Shown here: one piece after another, positions 15,765 through 26,697 of the stretch
Numbering within the stretch: position 1 is the first letter of the stretch
How the letters are laid out: each line of letters begins with the position of its first letter
Assembly (NCBI GenBank): GCA_025765615.1
Contig: JAIVFJ010000041.1
Location: forward strand, 186,001-250,000
Reading direction: 5' to 3'
Source of the DNA: Zopfochytrium polystomum
Lineage: Eukaryota; Chytridiomycota; Chytridiomycetes; Chytridiales; Chytridiaceae
DNA: 64,000 nucleotides
Made by a program: the position numbers and the translations under genes
Notes under the pieces: generated by a model
What the model saw: the letters and a program-made list of their open reading frames with translations, nothing else
Databases searched by the model: none
What the model was told of the DNA's origin: nothing

Positions 15765-18212
15765 ATGTCAACTAGCCCTGTGCCTAGCACACCACCCCCA
15801 ACACCACCACCCCTCCCTCGCTTTGCAACTTGGAACATCCGTCGTGCCTTCCCCACCAAGGCTGCATCTATCTTCCACTGGCTCGATCACACCAAAACCA
15901 CCATCCTTGCCATTCAAGAAACTGGCTGCTCTGACACAGAGGCCACCCACTCCATTCGTCACATCACTAGGAATTACAAAGGTTTCTTCATATCCTCCAC
16001 CCCCTCCCGTCACGCTGGCGTTGGTTTCATCATTTCATCTTCCCTGGCACCACACATCACTGACGTCTCCCACTTTGGAACTCGTGCCATTGCCCTCACC
16101 TTATCTTTTGCTCGACGCTCCATCCTCCTGCGAAATATTTACTGGCCTGCTGACCCCCAATCTGAGGAACTCCCTGACTTGCAAAAATGGTGCAACTCTC
16201 TTGCCTCATCCGACTCCACCTCACCCCACCAAGCCTACTGGTTTGGTGACTGGAATGCCATCACTGACCCCCTTGACCACTCCACCAGAGCCCCCACACC
16301 TACTTCCCGCCATGGGTTCCTCCCCACCCTCTCCCTGAAAGGCTTTGTTGATTCCTTTAGACACCTGCACCCAGACTTACCCTCTTACACACACACTGCT
16401 GGCTCCTACTCCTCTCGTTTGGACAGCATTTGGCTCTCACCACCTGCTCTTGACTACGTCACTGAAGCTAACATTTCTTCTCCACTTGAAGAGCCCCATC
16501 TCACTGACACTTCAGACCACCTCCCCTTCAACATAATTCTTGCTTCCTCCCCCTTCCACACTTTTCCCTTCTCCCCTCTGCGCCGGCAGGTCATCAAACC
16601 CCTGGAAGCTTCAGAGGAGCAACTCGACAATTACACATCAGCCGTCTCAGTTGAGCTTGCCCCCCTCTCAGCAGCCCTTGCAGCCTTGGACAGCATTCTT
16701 CTCCCCTCCGAGCTTGAGTTCCTCCATTCTCCATCCCTACCCTTTCAATACCCCTCCCCAGAACGTGCATCACTCCTCGTCAGCCACCTTGACACACTCT
16801 CCACATCATTTCACGAGTTACTGCTTCGGCTTGGCAAAAAGTTCCTTCCTCACAAGGGAACCTCCTCAGTAGCGCCAAAGATAGATTGCCGTGCCAAACC
16901 ATTCCTTGTTGCACGTTGGAAAGTAGAGAAACTGTGGGCACTTGCCAAAGACCCTGCGCATGATCTGGCTAACATCTTCCCTTCCATTCCTTTGACCCCA
17001 TCTGAGTGGGGCGCAGATCAGTCTTACTCCTTCTTGTCCCACATCCACTCTCAGTACAAAGCCCGCTTCTTGGACACAACTGACTATCGTGATGTTTTAC
17101 TCCCCGCCCTCAACCGCCATCGCCAGGCCATCTACCGTGCCCAACGCCAGGCAGCAGAAAAGCACAAAATGGAGGACATTGCCACAGCTCTCACACATAG
17201 ACACGACCTTTTCTCTTCTGGCAAGATAAAGACTGTCCTCAACAACATCCTCAACCGCACGCGCAGCAACTCTAGCATCGACCACATTCGCTATACTACT
17301 GCCGAAGGTCCCTCAATCACCCACGATCCTGACCTTGTCCCTGGTATCTGCCAACAACAGGTCGAACACTGGTTTCGCCCTCGTACCCTCACTCCCTTCC
17401 CACCATCCTCTCCATTTCACTCTGAGATGCAACCCCGTCCCCACATCCCCCCAGATCTTTTCTCCAAGGTTATGCTGCCCCCTTCTGCCAATGACGTCAA
17501 AAATGCTCTCACATCTCTTGCCTCAAACAAAGCCCCAGGCCCCTCCCAAATCTCCAGAGAGCTTCTCCTCGCAGCTGGTCCTGATGCTCTTGCATTCTTC
17601 TCCTCCCTCATCATTCGCTCTTTTCTCTTCCTTGACATCCCAGACTCTTGGGCATCTTCCTCCATCTTCCCCATACCCAAGAAAGCTGCGTGGGGTGGTG
17701 ACATCACTAACCTCCGTCCAATCAGCCTCTGCGAACTTGCTGCCAAAGTTGTTCAATCCATCCGTCTTTCTCGTATCTCTTCCATCCTCTCTTCTCACAA
17801 TGTACTCCTTGGTCGCAACTTCTCTGCCCTACCTGGCTCTTCTCCTGACCCGCCTCTCCACCTTGTACGCTACGCCCTTGACCTTGCCCATTCCACTAAA
17901 CAGCCCTTATACCTTCTCCTCAACGACATTAAGAAAGCTTTTGACAGCGCCCCTGTTGCTGGCCTCATTGCCTCCTGGGAACGTATTCACCTCCCCTCTT
18001 CTTATGTTTGCATGCGTGTCAATTCCCAACGTCGTTTTCGTTCCTCTGTCATCACAGCTTTTGGCCCATCCCCTTCCTTCCCCATTGGCACTATGATTCA
18101 GCAAGGCTCCCTTGAGGGACCCCTTGATTGGCGTATCTTTTGGGACCCTGTTCTTTGCGTTCTTGATCGCTGTACCACCTGGTTTCATTTTCTCAGTTCC
18201 CACCCCTCGTAA
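15765..18212 (+). pseudogene. LINE ORF2, first part: APE endonuclease and RT up to motif B
   Basis: 815 codons. An apurinic-endonuclease-like domain fills residues about 20-240 (TWNIR, QETG, GDWNA and SDHLP motifs), for target nicking. RT begins near residue 570 (NKAPGPSQI), with motif A at LLNDIKKAFDS and motif B at QGSLEGPL. The frame then runs out at 18212, before the catalytic DD of motif C, because of a one-base shift between 18112 and 18212. The 18112-21423 frame continues the domain. The normal protein would be one polypeptide. Confidence 0.88.
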
Positions 18213-21200
18213 CTTCCCTGTCCAATTCTTCAACCCCCCACCCCCTGTTACTGTTACTGGCTTTGCCCTTGTCGACGACACCAACACCCTCTCCAGCACC
18301 CTGGAGGATCTGCAGCTTCAGGCCGACCTCCTCTTTGAGTACCAGTCACATAACGACATCGAGTCTAACACCAAGAAAATCTTCATCTCCGCCGTCAACA
18401 CCCCGCGATCAGCACCTACCACCATTAACTGGGGCACCACAGTCCTTCCCATCCACCCGCCAAACACCACCTTTCGACACCTAGGCAACTACTTCACAGC
18501 AGACGGTATGAGCTCAGCAGCACGGCAGCAAATCCTTTCCACCACCACCAATTTCCTTGACATTATCAAACACAAAAAGATGGGTGACAAAATTGCTTCT
18601 TACCTCATCCGTAACGTTCTCCTCCCACGTGTCCGCTTTCTGTGGAAAACTGCCATTCTCCCCCGTACTTTCCTCAACAACCTCACCACACTCTGTCGCA
18701 AAACCTTCAAACGCCTGGTTGGCTACTGCACCTCTTTTCCCAATGCCCTCCTCCATCACCCCATGACCCATAACTTCCCTGACTTTTACAATGAATACTG
18801 CTCTGACATGATTGTTGACCTCAACTCTCGCTTGAACTCCCCCTCTCTCATTGGCCACATAAGCCGTATCATGATGCACCGCCTACAACTTGACCTGGCC
18901 TCTGGAGCTCCAGTTTTCTCACATCCCTTACCCTTGTCCCAGCCAAAAAAGCACTTCACCAAGTCTCTCATTCCCCTCCTTTTTAACCAACAAACATCCT
19001 TCCAATACTCTGGTCCACCCCTATTTTCTGTTCATGCTCACTCCATCAACTCAATAGTTCCTTGGCATATTTTTCTCAAAGTGCTTCCCACTCTCCGTTC
19101 ACACTCAGTCTTCTTTTTTGAACAACTTTTTGACCTCCGCCTCACCAGTCCTTCTTACAAAGACAGCTCTCTCCCTGACAAACTCTGTGAAGTGTACCAC
19201 ATCATTAAGACCTTTATTTTTGCTGCTCCCACCTTTGGCTCTCCAGTCTTTTACCACAGCCCTCCTGATGGTCCTCTTTACAATCCCTTTTACCCATCTT
19301 CTTTGGATCCCCTTCACCATCCCCCCCTTGCTCGTGGCAGTTTTTTCCGTCTGATGACCCCACCACAAGTGGAATTCTTCCGCATTGTTAACTGGACTCA
19401 CACACTCCCAAACCCCCAACTCCTTTCTCATCACTACTCCAGGCTCCCTGAACGCCTTCACCCTTCCTCCCACAATTTCCACTTGGTTCAATGCCTTGGC
19501 TGCCCCATTGGCTCCCCCCCATTCTCTTACCCCTGCAGCAAGCACATCTCTCCCTACAATCCAACTTCCCTTGCACACTCCACCTACACAGTCCCCATCA
19601 GCAGCCGCACAACTGCTACTGCAACTCGACCCTCCCAGCCCATCTTCTTTGTTAACTCACCTTCCCCCACCACCGTTTTCACACCCACACCTTTCCCACT
19701 CCTCACCTCCCGCCACTCCACTTTCAATCCAGCTCCCTTCACAAATCCCTGCTATCAACCAATGGACGTGCCCCTTCTCCCTGCTGACCTTGCCCATACC
19801 CACCCATCCTTGACCTTTGACACCGATGGCTCCCTTCGCGAGGAGGGCTTCATGGCTGGCTCTGTTGTTTGCCTTGAGCTTAACTTTGAATTTTCTTTTG
19901 CCCTCCCTCCACTCTCTGCCTCTTCCACAACTGCTGAAATTGCTGCTCTCCTTGCTGCCCTCACCATCACTGCAAAGCTTTCCCTGCCCCTCACTTTTCG
20001 ACTTGACAATCTTGGAGTGGTTCACACCTTTGAGAAACTCTTTCCCTCAAACTCCTTTAGTCCCCATCCACACAGCAAGCTCAACACACCTCCTCTCTCT
20101 GATTCCCTCCATCGTCTTTTGCACACCACTTCCCACCCCACCCTTTGGGCATGTGTTGCAGCCACTCTACAGTCTTGGATTGGCCCCCCTCCACAAGTTT
20201 CCTGGGTTCGTGGACACAACGGCGACGCTGGCAACGAACGAGCAGACAAGCTGGCATCATCTGTACCCTTGACTTCCGACCCAACTTTGTTACCAATCCT
20301 CTCACAACAGATCCTCCCAGCCACTGCCTTCATCTCAAATACCCCCATCTTGGGCCAACTTCGACGACAACTGCGACTCCTCACAGGTCTCTCTCACCAT
20401 TTTGCACTTCTGAACACCTCAGCCTTTGCCCACATCACCCACAACCCTGACCTAGTTCATTGGGAAGCCACATTTCTTGTTCTCCACTCTGGAATTAAAC
20501 CCTCTTCCCTCTTTGGCACCCTCCCTGGCTCTGCTCGTCGCAAGTATCGACTTCAAATCCTCAGCAACACTTTGCCCACCCAAAAAGTTCTACACCAACG
20601 ACACCCTCAAGTCTACCCTGATGGGCTCTGCCGTCGATGCCACCACGCTCTGGAAACCACAGAGCATGTCTGGCAATGCCCTGCAGCTGCCGACGCCATT
20701 GCCATGATTCGCAACACCTTTGCTGAAACTCTTTCCTCCTCTGTTCCTCCTGCACCTCATGGCCACTCTCCTCCTCAAGCCCATCCCATTTACTGGCTCT
20801 CCCGCCCTGAATTTCTCTTTGATGATCAATCTTGTATCAATTTTTCCTCCCTCCTTCGTGGCTTCATCCCTCAATCCTTTTATGACACCTTATTCTCACG
20901 TGATAACCCTGCTGCCTCTGTCCTTAAAACCCTTGTCACCGCTTTCCATCAGCTCCTTCTTGACGCCCATCGACTTATTTGGATCCCCCGTTGTGACGAC
21001 ACTATCTCTTGGGAGAAGTCAAAGTCCATCAAGCCCTCTGACAAGCGCTCCAAGCCCCGCAGATCCCCTCCACCAAATTCCCAGGCCTCTCACCCTCGTT
21101 CCACGGCCTCTCACCCACTGTCTTCTCCAAACATCAACTCTTCCCTCCCTCCCACTCCATCATCCCACATAACTCGTAACAGCTCCTCACAACCCTCTCA

Positions 21201-21423
21201 ACCTCGCTGCACCACGTGTAGTCGCCGGCACTCCACTGACACTTGCCCAGGCATCTGGCTTTTGCGCACCAAGGCTTCTTCCAGATGGATTGACCACTAC
21301 CTCGGCCGCATAAAACTTGTTGCAGGCATTATCTGGCTTCACCACACAATACAACTCCCCTCACGCCAACAAGCAAGAGCCACTCGTCACCCATCTCCTG
21401 CTGAGCCCCCTGACGTTCACTGA
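18112..21423 (+). pseudogene. LINE ORF2, second part: RT motif C onward, RNase H, zinc fingers
   Basis: 1103 codons in the next frame. True homology starts near 18195, with RT motif C as FALVDDT (a variant of the common YADD). There follow the thumb, a long spacer, an RNase H domain (DTDGS near 19818, TAEIAALLAAL, RLDNLG, GHNGDAGNERADKLA near 20214), and two cysteine-histidine clusters (CRRCHH...HVWQC near 20631 and CTTCSRRHSTDTC near 21209). Joined, ORF2 spans about 1885 codons, long for a fungal LINE, mainly from the RT-RNase H spacer. Confidence 0.88.
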
Positions 21424-21769
21424 GCCACTGTTGCCCTTCTCAATCTTGACATGGGCTGTTGCCTAATCTGACTTATCCCAACCCTCCGATCTTTCACAGA
21501 TGCTCCCCTCTCTTACACTGACCTCCTTCAGACTCACTTCTCTATTTTCTTGATTCTGTGTTTTCCCCTTCTCCTTTGATCATTGTGGCTTTATGTGCGG
21601 TGGAGATGCCTGACGACCCTGTAAGTCCGTAGCGCATGGGGTGGGTTTGCTGAGGTGATACCTGGACGTAGTCCATTACGGTTCACCGTTGATGGCTCTT
21701 TCTCTTCCCGCCAGCCCCTCTGGGGCTGGAACAATAAAAAAAAAAAAAAATAAAAAAAAAAAAAAAAAA
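21424..21769 (+). other. LINE 3' UTR and A-rich tail
   Basis: 310 bp without coding features, then an A-rich tail from about 21734 with TAAA interruptions. AATAAA at the start of the tail could be a polyadenylation signal. The tail is followed at once by the right target-site duplication. Confidence 0.85.
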
Positions 21770-21785
21770 AGTTCGCGTTGGGATG
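21770..21785. repeat. LINE target-site duplication, right copy
   Basis: Identical to 13288-13303. The first A is shared with the tail, so the duplication is 15 or 16 bp. Confidence 0.92.
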
Positions 21786-21971
21786 CTTGTTGTAAGCGAG
21801 AAAGAAAGAGAGAGAGGAGAGAGAGAGAGAGAGGGAGAGACAGAGAGTGGGAGTGGACGCGGCACACACAGAGGCAAGCGACAGAGAGCCGCCAGTTGGA
21901 GATCCCGCGCCACCAAATTTGGTCCATTTCGGACTTGAGAAACAAAAGAAAACATTGACAAAAGAGAAAAA

Positions 21972-24900
21972 ATGTTCAAACGCCTCAAGGACAAGAGGTC
22001 AGTTCAGCCCCAGGTGACGCCGCCGCCGCAGCCGCCGTCCTCCTCGTCGACGTCCGCGGCGGCATCGCCATCGTCAGCGGCCGGATCAGCGCCTGATTCA
22101 CGGCCGGCGAGGACAGCAGCAGCAGCACCTCCTCTTCCGGCCTCCGTTGCGGCTCTCGATCGAGATCGCAACGCCGCAGACCAACTCGACGAGTTTGAGC
22201 GGCTCACTTTCGCCAACGTCCCTGCAAACGCATATGAGTCGAGGCATGCATCAGCAGAGTCCGCGCCGGCCTCGCCAGGTGGAGGAGCTTGGTTGAATGC
22301 GGTTTGCTCTTCGCGTTCTTACCGCTGCTAACCTCGGCTTAATTGGAACGACCGTAGAGGACCTGGCTCGTGAGATCGCCTTTGCCGACGAGGAAGATGA
22401 AATCCAACCGGAGATGCCCGTCACGCAGATTCTTCTGCACGAGGACGACGCTGACATCTTCGCGATGGAGGAAGCTGGACGGATCCTTGGTGATGCCGGC
22501 GAAAACAACGCGACGGTCAAGGATCTCCAGGATGTGAGTTGTGCGCATCAAGATTGTGCGGCGACTGACGAACCTTTTGATCGTTTAGGCCATCAACGTG
22601 TCCCACCCGTTTGGTATCAAAATATGGAAGCCAGCGCTGTACAAAAAAGATCGCAGCATCAATGCAATGACGTACTCAGCTCTACACGCTAAGCCCAAGC
22701 TGTCGCAAGGGCTGTCCGTGTTCAATTTCGGCAACATTCTGTGGCTCCTCGTTTGTGGGTGGTGGTTGTCCTTACTCTATGTTTTAGCTGCTTTGGTGAT
22801 GATACCATTCGCCGTCATTGGCTGGATTGGAGGCGCCATGATGTATCCCTTGCGATCCCGAGGCGGGCAGTCGGAGGACGAAGAAGGGCTGTTGGGCGGC
22901 TTCGTCCACCGGTACCGATCGCGGGGATGGCTGTCTTACACGTTTTCCGAGCTCGCGAGGACTTGGGAGTACACAAAAGTGAGTAGTATTGTGTCACTTT
23001 TACAGAAGCTGATCCATCACGGCCACTGAACCGACAATCAGCTCCTCATCAATTTGAGTGGATATGTTTTTTGGCCGTTTGGAAAGTTTATCATTCGGAA
23101 CAATCACTTCAGCAGCATATTTTTGCCGTATCCTCCGTCAGAACCTCTGGAGAAACTCGATTCAGCAAACCACTCGGCCGTACTGTCGCCGGTTCTGTCT
23201 GCAGAGCCCGATACAATCAGCTCGGAGGCTGGCCACGCCCCTCCACGTCGTCGGCAACCCCTCGCCGGTGGCACTGCGCCTTCCTCAGTTTCGTCAGCGC
23301 CCGAGGCAGGTAGAAAACGTCGTCATCAGCGGGCACCAGAGAATGGGACGGTTGGATCCGTTTCCAGCTTAGTTCGCACCCCAGAGAGCGTGTACTATGA
23401 TAGCGACGTTGAAAGCGAAGAGTCAACGCCTGACGTGGAGGCGGATCAAGGCGACGCGGACTCTGATGACTGGGATGCTCCCCCACAGCCAGCGGGCGCG
23501 TCATCGTCCACCCACCACCAGCACGGAATGCGACATCGCCCGATTCACCGCTCCAAGACTTGGTCAGAATACTTTGTCGGAATTCGAGACGATATTCAAC
23601 GCGCGGGCCTCGCTGGTGTCATTTTCGCGATCATTGTGTCGGTGGTGTTGGCACCAGCGCACTTTCTCGTCATGGGCGTTTGCTTCTTTTTCGTTGTGTC
23701 AGTGCCAATGGCAAAACTGTCGTATGTCCTCCTTCGCCACCTATACAAATATCCATTGAGGCTGTCAGCACATCTTCCCGTCGATCACACTTTGGTTGGA
23801 GGCGAGGAAGAGAGCGGCGCAAACTCAGCGACGACGGCGAGGGATGTTCCTGACGCGGCCAGCCACGGTCTGGAACGGCACGAGTCGACCGTTGAGGCAC
23901 TGGATTTGGGAGCAGTCCCAAGCACTCCTATAATTCAAGGAGTCTTGCGGCGTTCCGCGTCCGCGCCTGTGCGTCCTGTTCCGCTGACGAAAGGCGAGAA
24001 AGGGTTCAAGGTCATTCTTTGCACCCACACTGCGATGGGATGGAAGTACTATAAGGTAAAGCTGGGACTCGCAGCTCGATGCTAAAGCTTCTTTTTTGAA
24101 TAGTACACGTTCGACGGAATCAACATTATCTTGATCAACCTCAACGCCGCCGTCCTCTTCACACTGTTCGACTTTTACTACCTTGGTCCTCTTCTCAACT
24201 ACGAAGGCGTCGGCGCACACTCATTCATTTTTGGAATGGCCCTCGTCTCCGTGATCCCCTTGGCCTACCTTATCGGAATGGCAGTCTCCTCCATCACTGC
24301 CCAAACAGGCTCCCTGGCGCTTGGCGCCGTGGTGAACGCAACCTTTGGCTCCATTGTTGAAATCATTCTGTATTGCCTCGCTCTGATGGAAGGCAAAACT
24401 CGCATGGTTGAAGGTAGCATCATTGGCAGTTTCATGGCGGGTCTGCTAGCGCTTCCTGGTGTCTCAATGCTGTCAGGCGGACTCAAGATCAAGGAACAGC
24501 GATTCAACGCAAAGGCCGCAGGAGTGACGAGCACAATGCTGATCATGGCGCTCATCGGGGCGTTTGGGCCCACCCTGTTCCACGAATCGTACGGCACATT
24601 CGAGCTGCGGTGCGACGGGTGCCCCACCAACGCGCCTGGTGGAGGCGAGGGCCAGCTGACTGCCGCCGCGCTCACCACAACTTGTTCGAGATGCCGGTAC
24701 CACTCGCCGCCGCCGTCATCCGATCCGATCTATGTAATGCACACGAGACCGCTCATGTGGGCGTCATCCGCCGCACTTGTTCTTGTCTACGCCATTGGAC
24801 TATGGTTCACTCTCCGGACCCACGCAAAGCGTATATATTCGGACCCTCTGCCCAAAGACGTACAAACTCCCAAGCTCAACCCATCCCGTCTTGCAGGCGC

Positions 24901-26214
24901 CAGCCTCCCTTCGGATCCTGCCTTTTCCTTCATGCTGCCCTCGTCAGCAGCCGCCGCGCCTCTGAACTCGCCCGAAGTCTCCAACGTCCTCCGCACGCGC
25001 CTTCCGAGCCGCCCCAACGCCAATGTTCGGTCCGCCTCGTCCTCCGCCATTGGCGCTTACCGCCCGATGTCGTCGTTCGTGGTTGGCGGGGGCGTCACCG
25101 GTCTCGGCGGCACGCGGCGTCCATCGTCGTCAGTGCTACTGCTGAGCCCAGGAGGGCTTCTAACACAGCAGCAATTTGGGCTCGGTATCTCTTCATCGAC
25201 GGCGTCTGGGGCGACCATCGTCGCGCAGGGTGCAGACGTGGACGCCGACGGTCCACCCGTCCCTGTCCCGCGGCCGACCCCCGGCCGCGTTCGGGCTGGC
25301 GCCGGTGCAGCTTCCAGCGGTCAAAGCGGGCAAACAGCGGCGTCGAAACCGCCTTCGGCAGCGCCGGTCGGTGAAGAGACCGCTCATTCTGGCGGCGGCG
25401 GCGGACACGACCACCCCAACTGGTCGACCGCCAAATCTGCCGTTGTCCTCTTAACGGCGACGGTGCTATATAGTCTCATCGCGGAGGTGCTGATTGACAG
25501 CGTGGACCACGTTATCCAGACGGGAACGCCCGCCTCTTCGCTTTCGGACGATGGCAGCGGCGGCGACGGACGGTTCTCGATCGACGAAAAGATCCTCGGG
25601 CTGACGCTGTTTGCGCTGGTGCCGACCGTTACCGAGTTTTGTGAGTCGAACCACGTGTAAATTGTCTAAAGTCTTCAAGAAGCTTACTGTCGTTTCCCCG
25701 CTCTTTATGAAATATTATAGATAACGCCATCGCCTTTGCCCGAATGGGAAACATCGTTTTGTCGCTCGAAATCGGTTCCGCGTACACCATTCAAGTTGCG
25801 TTGCTGCAGATCCCAGTGCTCGTCGCCTTTTCGACCTACTGGCGTGTGTACGGCGGCCGTGCGCCGCTCCCTCCGCCGCCCAGCGCCTCGTCAGCGGCGG
25901 CGTCGGCGGTAGCCCCAATGCCGTTCCGCAAGTTCCGCGCGATGCTCGCGCCGCTGTACCACCTGATGTTCCCCAGCCCAGCAGCATCTGCATGGAACTT
26001 GCCCGGCGTCGCGTCGGGGGGGACGCGGGAGGACACGTTCACACTAGTTTTCCCGCGGTGGGACCTCGTGGCGGTGCTGTTTTCAGTGTTCACACTGACG
26101 TACCTGTACATTGAGGGGAAGAGCAACTACTTCAAGGGGTCGATGCTGCTGCTTGCGTACGGCGTGCTGATGATGGCCTTTTTCTGCGCTCCGCCGAGCG
26201 CGTTGGCGGACTGA
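21972..26214 (+). CDS. Vacuolar-type cation/H+ exchanger, Vnx1-like (CaCA superfamily)
   Basis: Multipass membrane antiporter expected to move Na+/K+ or Ca2+ into the vacuole in exchange for H+. Model: join(21972..22278, 22358..22533, 22589..22978, 23042..24055, 24104..25640, 25721..26214), 1305 residues. All junctions are GT-AG and in phase; the first intron has a CTAAC branch site. The Vnx1 hallmark HPFGIKIWKPALYKK follows a disordered N-terminus (about residue 166). The two CaCA alpha repeats are NATFGSIVE (about 706-718) and TEFYNAIAFARMGN (about 1140), separated by a long disordered loop (about 770-1080). Yeast Vnx1 has 908 residues; the excess here is in low-complexity segments. The LINE lies 202 bp before the ATG. 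Confidence 0.88.
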
Positions 26215-26697
26215 GCGCACCCTGTTGTTTGCGGGGTTTTTTTGCCGAGGGGCCTAGTTTGTGGTGGGGCAAGACGTGATTTGCTTAGAGCGTCAGCGGA
26301 GGGCGGGACTTTTTGATCGGTTTAAGTACTGCCGACAAAGCGTCATAATGGTTGGGATGGACGCTTCAGGCCGAGGAGAGTGACTGCGTGGGTGTGTAAG
26401 GAGGTTTCTGATTTACTTGAATTTGAACATGGTTGAACGTAACAAAACTTGCGTCAAAAGCGGGCGGCAGAAGTAATTACAGTTGTATTTAATTGGAAGC
26501 AGCGCAGCCACACACATTGTTACGTAACGGATCAGCCCCTCGTGCCACGTGGAGGAGAATGAGGAGGATCGCGTGGGCGCCACCGCACCATCCATTTGTC
26601 CATCAATCGATTCCCCCTTGGACCCTCCCCGCCTTGACACGTCCCTGCATCCTTTCCTCTCCTCTCCTCCTCGCCCTCTGGTGCACAGCAGCCTCCG
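26215..26697. other. Intergenic between exchanger and PRPP synthetase genes
   Basis: Holds the 3' flank of the exchanger gene and the promoter of the next gene. No RNA gene or repeat seen. A C/T-rich stretch runs from about 26610 to 26695, just before the ATG. Confidence 0.5.

Larger units (their letters stand above)
13304..21770 (+). mobile_element. Full-length LINE (non-LTR retrotransposon), APE + RT + RNase H type
   Basis: About 8.47 kb, with a repetitive 5' region (13430-13880), ORF1, an internal A34 tract, ORF2, a 3' UTR and an A-rich tail with TAAA interruptions. It is flanked by a 16-bp target-site duplication. The APE-type endonuclease and a C-terminal RNase H resemble the Tad1-like/I-like LINE groups; the exact clade needs an RT tree. 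ORF2 carries one frameshift, so this copy is probably inactive although structurally complete and young (perfect duplication). Confidence 0.93.

Noticed and set aside
21591..21994. Overlapping minus-strand frames at the LINE tail
   Set aside because: They translate the poly(A)/GA-rich sequence into F and L/S runs and cross the LINE boundary.
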